DNA from: JBBECE01 sp964574935
GTDB taxonomy: Bacteria; Pseudomonadota; Alphaproteobacteria; Rhizobiales; Devosiaceae
Reading direction: 5' to 3'
Assembly: GCA_964574935.1 (NCBI GenBank)
Contig: CAZNOZ010000007.1
Coordinates: forward strand, 1 to 64,000
DNA: 64,000 nt
Part shown: in pieces, positions 33,748 through 41,065 of the stretch
Numbering within the stretch: the first letter of the stretch is position 1
Layout: each line of letters begins with the position of its first letter
Notes under the pieces: model-generated
The model's input: only the letters and a program-made list of their open reading frames with translations
What the model was told of the DNA's origin: nothing
The model's database searches: none
Translations under genes and position numbers: made by a program

Positions 33748-33770
33748 CTCTAATTAGAGATCTATCTAAT
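33748..33770 (-). promoter_or_regulatory. Putative operator of the sdpR-sdpI-like operon
   Basis: Two overlapping perfect palindromes lie 14-36 bp upstream of the first gene: CTCTAATTAGAG (33748-33759) and ATTAGA-N6-TCTAAT (33753-33770). The block is AT-rich inside GC-rich DNA. Both position and symmetry fit binding by the winged-helix dimer encoded next to it; binding itself is inferred. Confidence 0.6.
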
Positions 33771-33842
33771 AAAGAGGCGCCCGGATTGCAAGCCCAGATT
33801 GGATCGACTGCCGGCGCTGGGTTCGAATCCGGCGACCGGGCG

Positions 33843-33935
33843 GCGCGCGAGCCCGACTTCGCCGACATCTGTCTCGCCCATTTCAGGGGTTGCTGGCCGA
33901 TCGAGCAGTGGCTTCTGGAGAGCGTTGCCGATTAG
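33843..33935 (+). pseudogene. Fragment: 3' end of a DUF2461 gene
   Basis: These 93 bp align without gaps to the last 93 bp of the intact DUF2461 gene (32700-32792), at 71 of 93 bases. The encoded ends are AREPDFADICLAHFRGCWPI + EQWLLESVAD against ARQADFADICFAHFRGCWPI + GQWLLDEVVG. About half of the differences fall in third positions, so the two ends diverged while coding. No upstream part of the gene is present. Its stop overlaps the stop of the convergent SH3 gene. Confidence 0.85.
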
Positions 33936-34934
33936 CCGTCGCCGGCGGCGTGGAGGTAGCTCGAATAGGACCAGCCGCTGCGGCCCTCGGAATCGGTGAT
34001 GTGCAGCCAGCCGCGACGGGTTTCGCTGACCGTCACCTGTTCCCCCGCCGGCAGGGCGAACAGCGTGCCGCCGCGCATCGAGGGAGCCGAGCGCACGTTG
34101 ACGCCGGCGCCGCCGACGATCATCACCGCCGCCTCGGCGCCCGAGGCGGGTTCCGCCGATGCCGTGCGGGCCTCGGCGGCGCTCGGGTCGGCGCTTGGGT
34201 CGGCGCTCGGGTCGGCCAGATAGTCGGCACTGACCCAGCCGACGCGGCCCGTGCCGTCGGCGATCTCGACCCATTTCCCATCGCGGCGGCGTTCCTGGAC
34301 GCGCTGGCCGGGTTCGAGAACGAACAGCCTTGGGCTGACGACGGAGGGCTCGGCGCGCACGTTGAGGNNNNNNNNNNNNNNNNNNNNNNNNNNNNNNNNN
34401 NNNNNNNNNNNNNNNNNNNNNNNNNNNNNNNNNNNNNNNNNNNNNNNNNNNNNNNNNNNNNNNNNNNTAGCCGAGGCGGATGGGAACCGTTGTGACGACG
34501 CGGATCGGGATTGTCTCCGACGCCGGCTCGGTGGCCGCCGGTTCTGTCGCCGACACGGCGGCTAGGTCGTTTTGCAGCGCGGCGGCGAGAACCGGGTTCG
34601 CTTCGGTGGGTGCCGCCGACGCGCCGGGCAGGGCGGGGACGGTGTCGAAGGTCGCACGGATCAGGTCGGCGGGCGCGGCCGGTTCGGCAGGGCCGGTATC
34701 TGCGGCGCTGCCGGAAGGGGCCGCCTCTTCCGACGTTTTGGTGGGTTCGGCGGGCGGCGTGGACGCTCGCGAGGCCGCGGGTGCGGCGCACTCCAGCGCG
34801 GTGACTGCGCCTGGCGGGCATTGCAGCTTCGGCAGCAAAATCGCAATGACGGCGATCAGGGCGAACGGGACGATCGCCACGGCGGAACGGACAAGCGGGC
34901 CGCGATAGTGCGGCGCGGGCGTAAATTCCCTCAT
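33932..34934 (-). CDS. SH3-domain protein with membrane anchor, interrupted by an assembly gap
   Basis: The N-terminal part (from ATG 34934) has one membrane segment (VRSAVAIVPFALIAVIAILLP, residues ~12-32), then an Ala/Pro/Glu/Thr-rich linker up to VVTTVPIRLG. After 100 N the frame resumes with LNVRAEPSVVSPRLFVLEPGQ + RVQERRRDGKWVEI and, after a DPSADPSADPSA linker, GVNVRSAPSMRGGTLFALPAGE + QVTVSETRRGWLHI. These are two bacterial SH3 (SH3_3-type) domains, each with the NVR-x-x-P start. The two sides are in different frames only because the N-run length is arbitrary. Probably an inner-membrane or periplasmic cell-wall-binding protein. Confidence 0.75.
34368..34467. other. Assembly gap (100 N)
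   Basis: Exactly 100 N, the conventional size for a gap of unknown length. It falls inside the SH3-domain gene, just before the first SH3 domain. The sequences on the two sides do not visibly overlap, so real sequence may be missing. Confidence 0.98.
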
Positions 34935-35161
34935 CCGGCGTCTCCCACTCAACGCTCGATACGCGCGTCATCCGGGCACGCCGCTTGCCGGATACAAACG
35001 TCAGGATTCCGGCATAAAGAGGCTCAAGTGAGGCGCTGTCCGCCCCATTTTGTGGCAATTTCGCCCGAACCAGCCGGCCGCCCGCCGCGCCGATGGTGGC
35101 GGTCCGCGCCGGCCCCGCCTTTGTGTTCGTCGGTCAGTGGCTGATGGCGGTGGTTGGTGGA

Positions 35162-37051
35162 TCAGGGCGCCAGGAAGTCATGCACTTCGCGCAGCGCCCG
35201 GGCGGCATCGCCGCTGGCGGCGTCGAGCACCACATCGAGGTGGTCGAGCAGCGTCGACCACAGCGCAGCGTCGGAATCGGCCATCTTGCCGAGGATGCAG
35301 GCGTTGCGTCCCGATTCCCGACCCAGATGCAAGCGCAGTTGCTGGCGGCCGCCGTCGCGCTCGCTGACCGCGAGATCGCCGCATTGGCGGTAGTCGGCGG
35401 CGCGGCTTTCGGGATCGGCGAGATCCTCGCGCATGAAGCCGATGCGGAACAGCTCCAGATTTCCCAGATTGTCGGTGGCGTCCGAGAAATCGTTGAAGAC
35501 GTCGAAGCCGGGAACGACGACGGGCGTGCCGTTGAGCGTGACCGCGGAGATACGGACGCTGTAGATGTTCGTGCGTTCGTCGGCAAATCCGAGCGACACC
35601 GCAGCGTGGCCGACCCTCAGCGCCGGTCCGGCAGGGGACGCAGGCGGCTTCGTGGCGACGGGGCCGCGCGCGGCGTTGTAGAGGCAGCCCAGCCCGAAGC
35701 CGAAGTCGGTGTCGGTGGTGGCGGACCTGGCGGATGGAGCAACCAGCGCCCGAAGTCGTTGCGCCTCCTCGCGCTGCGGGTAGCGATAGGGATAAACGTG
35801 CAACCAGCTGCCTGCGAATTCCGCGTCCGGCCAGCCGGTGAAATCCCAGTCCTGGATCCCCGCGCGGGCGTTGTGGGCTTCGCGCGCCCAGGGCTCGATG
35901 GTCGCGGGATCCTCGACCGCGTCGAGGAACAGGGCAACTGCGCGGTGCAGCCGCTCCTCCAAGGCGGCGGGGATGGAAATGCCGGCGGCGCGCATGAACT
36001 CGAGCGAGATGACGATCTCGCCGAGCGAAGTGTAGTGGTACCAGATGGCGCGGTCCCCACGGGTGGTCCGGTCCTCGATGGACCCGTCCAGGTGGATCAG
36101 GGGATCAATGCCGGCAAGAAGGCGCTCGAGCTTGGCGCGGGCGTCGGCGGGGCGGCCGCCCGCATAGTCGTCGACGATGCCGGGCCAGTACCAGCCCATG
36201 TTGAGGCCGAAATAGACCGAGGTCGGACGCTTGAGGCGGCCGCCGATGCTTTCGGTCCATGCGGCGATGGCGGCGTGCTGATCGGCGCGTGTTTCCGGCT
36301 CGAAATCGGCGAGCGCGATCACGTAGGCGCGGACGATGCCGGCGGCCAGAAACGTGGCAAATGTCGCGTCCTTCATCCCGGACGGATCGCTGCCGTCGGG
36401 CACCGTCCATTCGGTGCACTGGCCGGTGGTGACCAGATCGCCGTTTGACCGCACGCAACTGATCGTGTCGAGAAAGGCGCCGGCTTCGGCCCAGCGCGTC
36501 AGGGCATCGAGGAGCCGGCCCTTGCGTTCGCCGTCCTCCGCCGCGAAGGCGGCGGCGCTCTGGGCGGCGAAGATGGCGGCGAAGCGCTCGGCGTCGCGGG
36601 CGCCGGGCACGCGATCATGGTCGCCGGCCATGCGCGAGGTGAATCCTTCGATCTTCGGCGTCGGGGCGAGGGACGCGAGCGCGTCGATGCCCGAGGCCTG
36701 CACGCGGCAGAGCCGGGCCCGATCCGCAGGGTCGGAAGCAGCGAAATTGATCAGCACGTCGTTGGGAACCAGATCGGCGATGGGCTCCGAGAGCAGGGCG
36801 GCGGCGGGGCCTGCGGCGAAGTCCGCGACCGCATCGCACCATTGAGCCGCCGTGCCTTGGCTCAGTGCGGGCAGTTGCGCGAGGGTGTCGGTCGCAAACT
36901 GCCCCGCTGCGGCGGCAGTGCGCTGCCCCATCAGCCCGTCGGCGGGCCCGGGCGCATATCCGAGGCCCGCCAACTCACGCTGCACACAAAGCACCGCGTC
37001 ATCTGCCAACGCCGGCGCGGTCACGCAGATGGCTGCAACAGCAGCGATCAT
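35162..37051 (-). CDS. Alginate-lyase-like exported protein
   Basis: A 629-residue protein with signal peptide MIAAVAAICVTAPALA. An N-terminal segment (VLCVQRELAGLGYAPGPADG) resembles a peptidoglycan-binding-1 motif. The middle (about residues 220-460) follows the pattern of the alginate_lyase (PF05426, AlgL-like) alpha/alpha fold: TSVYFGLNMGWYWPGIVDD, then GDRAIWYHYTSLGEIVISLE, GISIPAALEERLHRAVALFL, and AGSWLHVYPYRYP, in AlgL order. The AlgL catalytic NNH is NMG here and the YHNY is YHYT, so lyase activity is doubtful. The ATG at 37051 is chosen for its signal peptide. Family call moderate; function unproven. Confidence 0.6.
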   Translation of the reverse strand: MIAAVAAICVTAPALADDAVLCVQRELAGLGYAPGPADGLMGQRTAAAAGQFATDTLAQLPALSQGTAAQWCDAVADFAAGPAAALLSEPIADLVPNDVLINFAASDPADRARLCRVQASGIDALASLAPTPKIEGFTSRMAGDHDRVPGARDAERFAAIFAAQSAAAFAAEDGERKGRLLDALTRWAEAGAFLDTISCVRSNGDLVTTGQCTEWTVPDGSDPSGMKDATFATFLAAGIVRAYVIALADFEPETRADQHAAIAAWTESIGGRLKRPTSVYFGLNMGWYWPGIVDDYAGGRPADARAKLERLLAGIDPLIHLDGSIEDRTTRGDRAIWYHYTSLGEIVISLEFMRAAGISIPAALEERLHRAVALFLDAVEDPATIEPWAREAHNARAGIQDWDFTGWPDAEFAGSWLHVYPYRYPQREEAQRLRALVAPSARSATTDTDFGFGLGCLYNAARGPVATKPPASPAGPALRVGHAAVSLGFADERTNIYSVRISAVTLNGTPVVVPGFDVFNDFSDATDNLGNLELFRIGFMREDLADPESRAADYRQCGDLAVSERDGGRQQLRLHLGRESGRNACILGKMADSDAALWSTLLDHLDVVLDAASGDAARALREVHDFLAP

Positions 37052-37139
37052 GCGGATGTTCAAAATGATGCCCCCAGCCAAACCGCAAAGTATTTCGCCA
37101 GTGTGCCGTCGCGGGGGCGCACCGTCAACGCGCCGCCGC

Positions 37140-37571
37140 TCAGCTCACCAGCTTTGCTTCGAGCGTGATCTCGATCGCTTTCAGCGCCCCGGAGACCGGA
37201 CAGTTCACCTTGGCCTGCTCGGCCTGGGCCTGGAAATCGGCCTCCGATAGGCCGGGCACGTTGCCCTCGACCGTGAGATGGCTGCCGGTGATGCCGGTGC
37301 CGGCGATGATCTCGACCGCCGCCTCGGCCCGCAATTCAGCGGGCGGATGTCCGGCCTCGGTGAGCTGGGCGGAAAGCTGCATCGCAAAACAGCCGGCATG
37401 GGCGGCCGCGATCAGTTCCTCTGGGTTGGTGCCGTCGCGCCCGTCCTCGTTCTCGAACCTTGTGTGGAAGGAGTAGGGCAGCTCGCTGAGGGCCCCGGAA
37501 CGCGGCGTCGTCACCGTCCCGGCACCGTCCTTCAGCCCGCCTCGCCAAATGGCGTTGGCATGTCGTTTCAT
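37140..37571 (-). CDS. OsmC-family peroxiredoxin
   Basis: A 143-residue protein of the OsmC/Ohr class that reduces organic peroxides with two cysteines. Both are present: GTNPEELIAAAHAGCFAMQLS and AEQAKVNCPVSGALKA. N-terminal KRHANAIWRGGLKDGAGTVT (preceded by Met) and FHTRFENEDGRDGTNPEE are typical of the OsmC rather than Ohr branch. Complete, monocistronic by spacing, divergent from ettA with about 110 bp between. Confidence 0.92.
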   Translation of the reverse strand: MKRHANAIWRGGLKDGAGTVTTPRSGALSELPYSFHTRFENEDGRDGTNPEELIAAAHAGCFAMQLSAQLTEAGHPPAELRAEAAVEIIAGTGITGSHLTVEGNVPGLSEADFQAQAEQAKVNCPVSGALKAIEITLEAKLVS

Positions 37572-37684
37572 CGCGATCCTCCTCCTTTTCGCTCGCGGGA
37601 ACCGCGCGCATTGCCGCTGAGCGCCGTTTCGCCTATCAAGGCCGCGATCTTCCCGACCACCGTTTGCCGGAGCCTCGCGCGGCC

Positions 37685-39340
37685 ATGGCGCGCCAGTTCA
37701 TCTATCACATGCAGGGCCTTTCGAAGACCTGGTCGGGGGGCCGCAAGGTCCTCGACAACATCAACCTCAGCTTCTACCCGGACGCCAAGATCGGGGTGCT
37801 GGGGCCGAACGGCGCCGGCAAATCGACGCTGCTCAAGATCATGGCGGGCCTGGAAAAAGAGTTCCAGGGCGAGGCGTGGCTGGCCGAGGGGGCGACGGCC
37901 GGCTTCCTGCCGCAGGAACCCGAACTCGACCCGGCCCTCGACGTCACCGGCAACGTCATGGAGGGGGTCGCCGGCAAGCAAGCCATCCTCGACCGCTACA
38001 ACGAGTTGATGGCGAACTATTCCGACGAGACCGCCGACGAGGCGAGCGAACTGCAGGACAGGATCGACGCCGAAGGCCTGTGGGACCTCGATTCGAAGGT
38101 CGAGATGGCGATGGAGGCCCTCGGCTGCCCGCCCGGGGAGACCTCGGTCGATCATCTCTCCGGCGGCGAACGGCGCCGGGTGGCGCTCACTCGGCTTCTG
38201 CTGGCGGCGCCGGACCTGTTGCTGCTCGACGAACCGACCAATCACCTGGACGCCGAGACCACGGCGTGGCTCGAAAAGCATCTGCGCGAGTTCCCCGGCG
38301 CGGTGCTGATCGTGACCCACGACCGGTATTTCCTCGACAACGTGACCGGCTGGATTCTCGAGCTCGACCGCGGCCGGGGCATCCCCTACGAGGGCAACTA
38401 CACCGCCTATCTGGGGCAGAAGGCGAAGCGCTTCGCGCAGGCCGAGCGCGAGGAGGCGGCGCGGCTGAAGGTCATCGAGCGCGAGCGCGAATGGCTGGGC
38501 CGCTCGCCGGAGGCCCGCCGCAGCAAGTCGCAGGCCCGCATCCGCGCTTATGACGAGCTGGTGCGGATCAACGAGGAACGCACGAAGGCGCAGAACGCCC
38601 AGATCGTCATCCCGCCCGGGCCGCGGCTGGGCGACAAGGTCATCGCGGCGAGCAACCTGAGGAAGGGCTACGGCAACCGCCTGCTCATCGACGAGCTGAG
38701 CTTCGCGCTGCCGCCCGGCGGCATCGTCGGGGTGATCGGGCCGAACGGGGCCGGCAAGACGACGCTCGCCCGGATGATGACCGGCCAGGAGACGCCCGAC
38801 GGTGGCGAGATCGAGATCGGGGAGACGGTCAAGCTCGGTTATGTCGACCAGTCCCGCGACACGCTCGATCCGAAGAAAACCGTCTGGGAGGAAATCTCCG
38901 GCGGCGAGGACGTGATCGTGCTCGGCAAACGGGACGTCAATTCAAGGGCGTATGTGGGGGCCTTCAACTTCCGCGGCGGTGACCAGCAGCAGCCCGTGGG
39001 CACCCTGTCGGGCGGCCAGCGCAACCGCGTTCATCTGGCGAAAATCCTCAAGTCCGGCGCCAATGTGCTGCTGCTCGACGAGCCGACCAACGACCTCGAC
39101 ACCGAGACCCTGGCGGCGCTCGAGGAGGCGCTGGAGGAGTTCGCCGGCTGCGCGGTGATCATCTCCCACGACCGGATGTTCCTGGACCGCCTGGCCACCC
39201 ACATGCTGGCCTTCGAGGGCGACAGCCATGTGGAGTGGTTCGAGGGCAATTTCGAGGACTACGAGGCCGACAAGGTGCGCCGGCTGGGGGCGGACGCGGT
39301 CAACCCGAAGCGGATCAAGTACAAGAAGTTGGAGAGGTAG
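37685..39340 (+). CDS. ettA: Energy-dependent translational throttle protein EttA
   Basis: A 551-residue ABC-F protein that binds the ribosomal E site and gates the first peptide bond according to the ATP/ADP ratio. Two nucleotide-binding halves: Walker A GPNGAGKSTLLK near residue 40 with signature LSGGERRRVALTRLLL, and GPNGAGKTTLARMM near 355 with LSGGQRNRVHLAKIL. The arm and linker regions are present (EGNYTAYLGQKAKRFAQAER, LGRSPEARRSKSQARI). Start MARQFIYHMQGLSKTW at 37685 is the family start. No membrane segments. Stands alone upstream of the toxin-antitoxin pair. Confidence 0.95.
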   Translation: MARQFIYHMQGLSKTWSGGRKVLDNINLSFYPDAKIGVLGPNGAGKSTLLKIMAGLEKEFQGEAWLAEGATAGFLPQEPELDPALDVTGNVMEGVAGKQAILDRYNELMANYSDETADEASELQDRIDAEGLWDLDSKVEMAMEALGCPPGETSVDHLSGGERRRVALTRLLLAAPDLLLLDEPTNHLDAETTAWLEKHLREFPGAVLIVTHDRYFLDNVTGWILELDRGRGIPYEGNYTAYLGQKAKRFAQAEREEAARLKVIEREREWLGRSPEARRSKSQARIRAYDELVRINEERTKAQNAQIVIPPGPRLGDKVIAASNLRKGYGNRLLIDELSFALPPGGIVGVIGPNGAGKTTLARMMTGQETPDGGEIEIGETVKLGYVDQSRDTLDPKKTVWEEISGGEDVIVLGKRDVNSRAYVGAFNFRGGDQQQPVGTLSGGQRNRVHLAKILKSGANVLLLDEPTNDLDTETLAALEEALEEFAGCAVIISHDRMFLDRLATHMLAFEGDSHVEWFEGNFEDYEADKVRRLGADAVNPKRIKYKKLER

Positions 39341-39384
39341 GGGGGTGGTGGTCGCTCAGCGCGTCTTGTGCTCCAGCGCGCGCC

Positions 39385-39400
39385 GCTATACATGTATAGC
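39385..39400 (+). promoter_or_regulatory. Palindromic operator/promoter of the toxin-antitoxin operon
   Basis: A perfect 16-bp palindrome GCTATACATGTATAGC, 22 bp upstream of the antitoxin ATG. It contains a -10-like TATACA (39387-39392), with CTTGTG 16 bp upstream as a weak -35. Position over the promoter is what ribbon-helix-helix antitoxins use for autorepression; binding is inferred. Confidence 0.65.
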
Positions 39401-39422
39401 ACACTGACAAGGAAGACCTCGG

Positions 39423-39647
39423 ATGCTCGCCCTGCGCCTGCCGCCTGAAATCGAAAAGCGCCTCGAGGCGTTGGCCAAAAAGACCGGCCGCACCAAGAGC
39501 TACTATGCCCGCCAGGCGATCATCGAGCATCTCGAGGAGCTTGAGGACATCGCGGTCGCCGAGGAGCGGCTGCGTGAGGCCGGAGAGACGATGAGCTGGG
39601 AGGAAGTCAAGGCCCGGCTGTTCGAGGGCGAGGACGTCCGGCCATAG
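39423..39647 (+). CDS. Ribbon-helix-helix (RelB/DUF6290-type) antitoxin
   Basis: A 74-residue protein. The N-terminal ribbon MLALRLPPEIEKRLEALAKK and helices KTGRTKSYYARQAIIEHLEELED form a ribbon-helix-helix DNA-binding domain. The C-terminal part IAVAEERLREAGETMSWEEV is the acidic helix that usually wraps the toxin. The gene is immediately followed by a RelE-type toxin frame that overlaps its stop. Palindromic operator upstream. A type II antitoxin is well supported; the partner's start codon is odd (see findings). Confidence 0.88.
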   Translation: MLALRLPPEIEKRLEALAKKTGRTKSYYARQAIIEHLEELEDIAVAEERLREAGETMSWEEVKARLFEGEDVRP

Positions 39648-39913
39648 CCAGTTGGCGGCTTGAGTTTGCGCGCGGTGCCTTTCGTGACATCAGACGCCTT
39701 GGGCACACTGATCGCGAGCGCGTGCGCAGGTTCCTTGACGACAGGCTGCTGCAGCGTGACGACCCGCGCGAGATCGGGGCGCCCCTCGCGGGCGAGTTCA
39801 CCGGCCTGTGGCGCTACCGGGTCGGCGATATCCGCATCCTGGCGCGCATCGAGGACGATCGGTTCATGGTGCTGGTGATCGCGGTGCGGCATCGGCGCGA
39901 AGTCTATCGCTAG
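39644..39913 (+). CDS. RelE/ParE-type toxin, apparent ATA start
   Basis: The frame after the antitoxin reads IASWRLEFARGAFRDIRRLG at its start and LWRYRVGDIRILARIEDDRF + MVLVIAVRHRREVYR at its end, a complete RelE-fold toxin of about 89 residues. The LWRYRVGD-IRI and HRREVYR endings are typical of the mRNA-cleaving RelE branch. No ATG, GTG or TTG occurs where the family begins; the first codon that aligns is ATA at 39644, overlapping the antitoxin stop as ATAG. A GTG at 39722 would lose the first 26 residues. Either ATA is used, coupled to the antitoxin, or the toxin is inactivated. Confidence 0.7.
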   Translation: MASWRLEFARGAFRDIRRLGHTDRERVRRFLDDRLLQRDDPREIGAPLAGEFTGLWRYRVGDIRILARIEDDRFMVLVIAVRHRREVYR

Positions 39914-39923
39914 GAGCGTTCCC

Positions 39924-40793
39924 ATGCCTCTCACCATCCCCAATCCCCCCACTGCCGAAACCACCCCCGAGGACGAGGCCGCCTTCGCCGCCGCCCGTGA
40001 GGTCGAGGACCCGCGGCCCGGGCCGGACTCGCAGCGCCAGGACGGCGTCCCCGAGGGCGCCATCAGGACGTTCCGCCACACCGGCGAGGCGGGCGGTGTC
40101 TGGCCCGGGGTGGCGCGCGACGTGCATGTCTACACGCCAGCGCAATACGAGCCCGCCGCGCCCGGCAATCTGCTGGTGGTTCAAGACGCGCGGCTCTATC
40201 TGGGCGAGCCGGTATTCGCGCCGATCGTGCTCGACAATCTGATCGCCCGCGGTGACATTCCGCCGACGATCGCGGTATTTGTCGAGCCCGGCGACCTGCC
40301 GTCCGACGATGCAGGCCAGCATTCCAACCGCAGCCGCGAATACGACACCCTGTCCGACGACTATGTGCGGTTCGTGATCGAGGAGCTTCTATCGGCGGCG
40401 CTCGACGGGGCGAGCGTCAGCGACGATCCGTCTCGCCGCGCCATGATGGGCATGAGTTCGGGCGGCATCTGCGCCTTCAACGCCGCTTGGGAGCGCCCCG
40501 ACCAGTTCGGGCGCGTCGTCTCCCATGTCGGCAGCTTCACCAATATTCGCGGCGGGCACGTCTTTCCGTCTCTGATCCGCGCCCGTACCGCCAAGCCCAT
40601 TCGCGTGTTCGTGCAGGATGGGGCGGCCGACGTCGACCTGGAGTGGGGCAACTGGCCCGTCGCCAATCATGACATGGCGGCGGCGCTGAAATTCCGCGGC
40701 TACGACTACCGGTTCGAGTTCGGCCTCGGCGCGCACGACCTCAGGCATGGTGGCGCCATCTTCCCGCAGACGCTGCGGTGGATGTGGCGCTGA
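39924..40793 (+). CDS. Esterase of the alpha/beta-hydrolase (esterase D / enterochelin esterase) type
   Basis: A 289-residue protein. The start PNPPTAETTPEDEAAFAAAR is acidic and proline-rich. The core matches Fes/esterase-D-like hydrolases: RDVHVYTPAQYEPAAPGNLLVVQDARLYLG (read as VHVYTPAQY and LLVVQDARLYLG), the nucleophile elbow AMMGMSSGGICAFNAAWERP (GMSSGG), acid-region FVQDGAADVDLEWGNWPVAN, and the final His in GLGAHDLRHGG. The catalytic triad therefore looks complete. No signal peptide, so cytoplasmic. Natural substrate unknown. Begins 11 bp after the toxin stop. Confidence 0.82.
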   Translation: MPLTIPNPPTAETTPEDEAAFAAAREVEDPRPGPDSQRQDGVPEGAIRTFRHTGEAGGVWPGVARDVHVYTPAQYEPAAPGNLLVVQDARLYLGEPVFAPIVLDNLIARGDIPPTIAVFVEPGDLPSDDAGQHSNRSREYDTLSDDYVRFVIEELLSAALDGASVSDDPSRRAMMGMSSGGICAFNAAWERPDQFGRVVSHVGSFTNIRGGHVFPSLIRARTAKPIRVFVQDGAADVDLEWGNWPVANHDMAAALKFRGYDYRFEFGLGAHDLRHGGAIFPQTLRWMWR

Positions 40794-40835
40794 GGGGCCT
40801 CGCCGCCACCCCTTTCGCCGCCTCTCGCCGCCTCT
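40781..40835 (+). repeat. 55-bp assembly overlap, left copy
   Basis: Identical to 40936-40990 and separated from it only by the N-run. The two contigs meeting here end in the same 55 bases, as expected from k-mer overlap rather than biology. Confidence 0.93.
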
Positions 40836-40935
40836 NNNNNNNNNNNNNNNNNNNNNNNNNNNNNNNNNNNNNNNNNNNNNNNNNNNNNNNNNNNNNNNNN
40901 NNNNNNNNNNNNNNNNNNNNNNNNNNNNNNNNNNN
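40836..40935. other. Assembly gap (100 N), artefactual
   Basis: Exactly 100 N between two identical 55-bp sequences. Removing the N-run and one copy gives a continuous sequence, so there is probably no missing DNA. Confidence 0.95.
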
Positions 40936-40990
40936 GATGTGGCGCTGAGGGGCCTCGCCGCCACCCCTTTCGCCGCCTCTCGCCGCCTCT
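40936..40990 (+). repeat. 55-bp assembly overlap, right copy
   Basis: Identical to 40781-40835, including the last codons and stop of the esterase gene. See the gap entry. Confidence 0.93.
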
Positions 40991-41065
40991 TGCCGCCTTG
41001 TGCTACCGTTCCGCCGGCCATCCGGGCGCCCGGCGCGGCGCCCGATTTCCCCGAGGGAGGGCGCG

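Noticed and set aside
33819..33836. GGGTTCGAATCCGG looks like a tRNA T-arm near the DUF2461 fragment
   Set aside because: The flanking bases do not form the required 5-bp stem, and no acceptor, D- or anticodon arm can be drawn nearby. It could still be a remnant att-like site, but nothing supports that.
33762..34952. One continuous 396-codon frame across the N-run
   Set aside because: It exists only because N-codons are read through. The true SH3 gene changes frame at the gap, as the two SH3 domains show.
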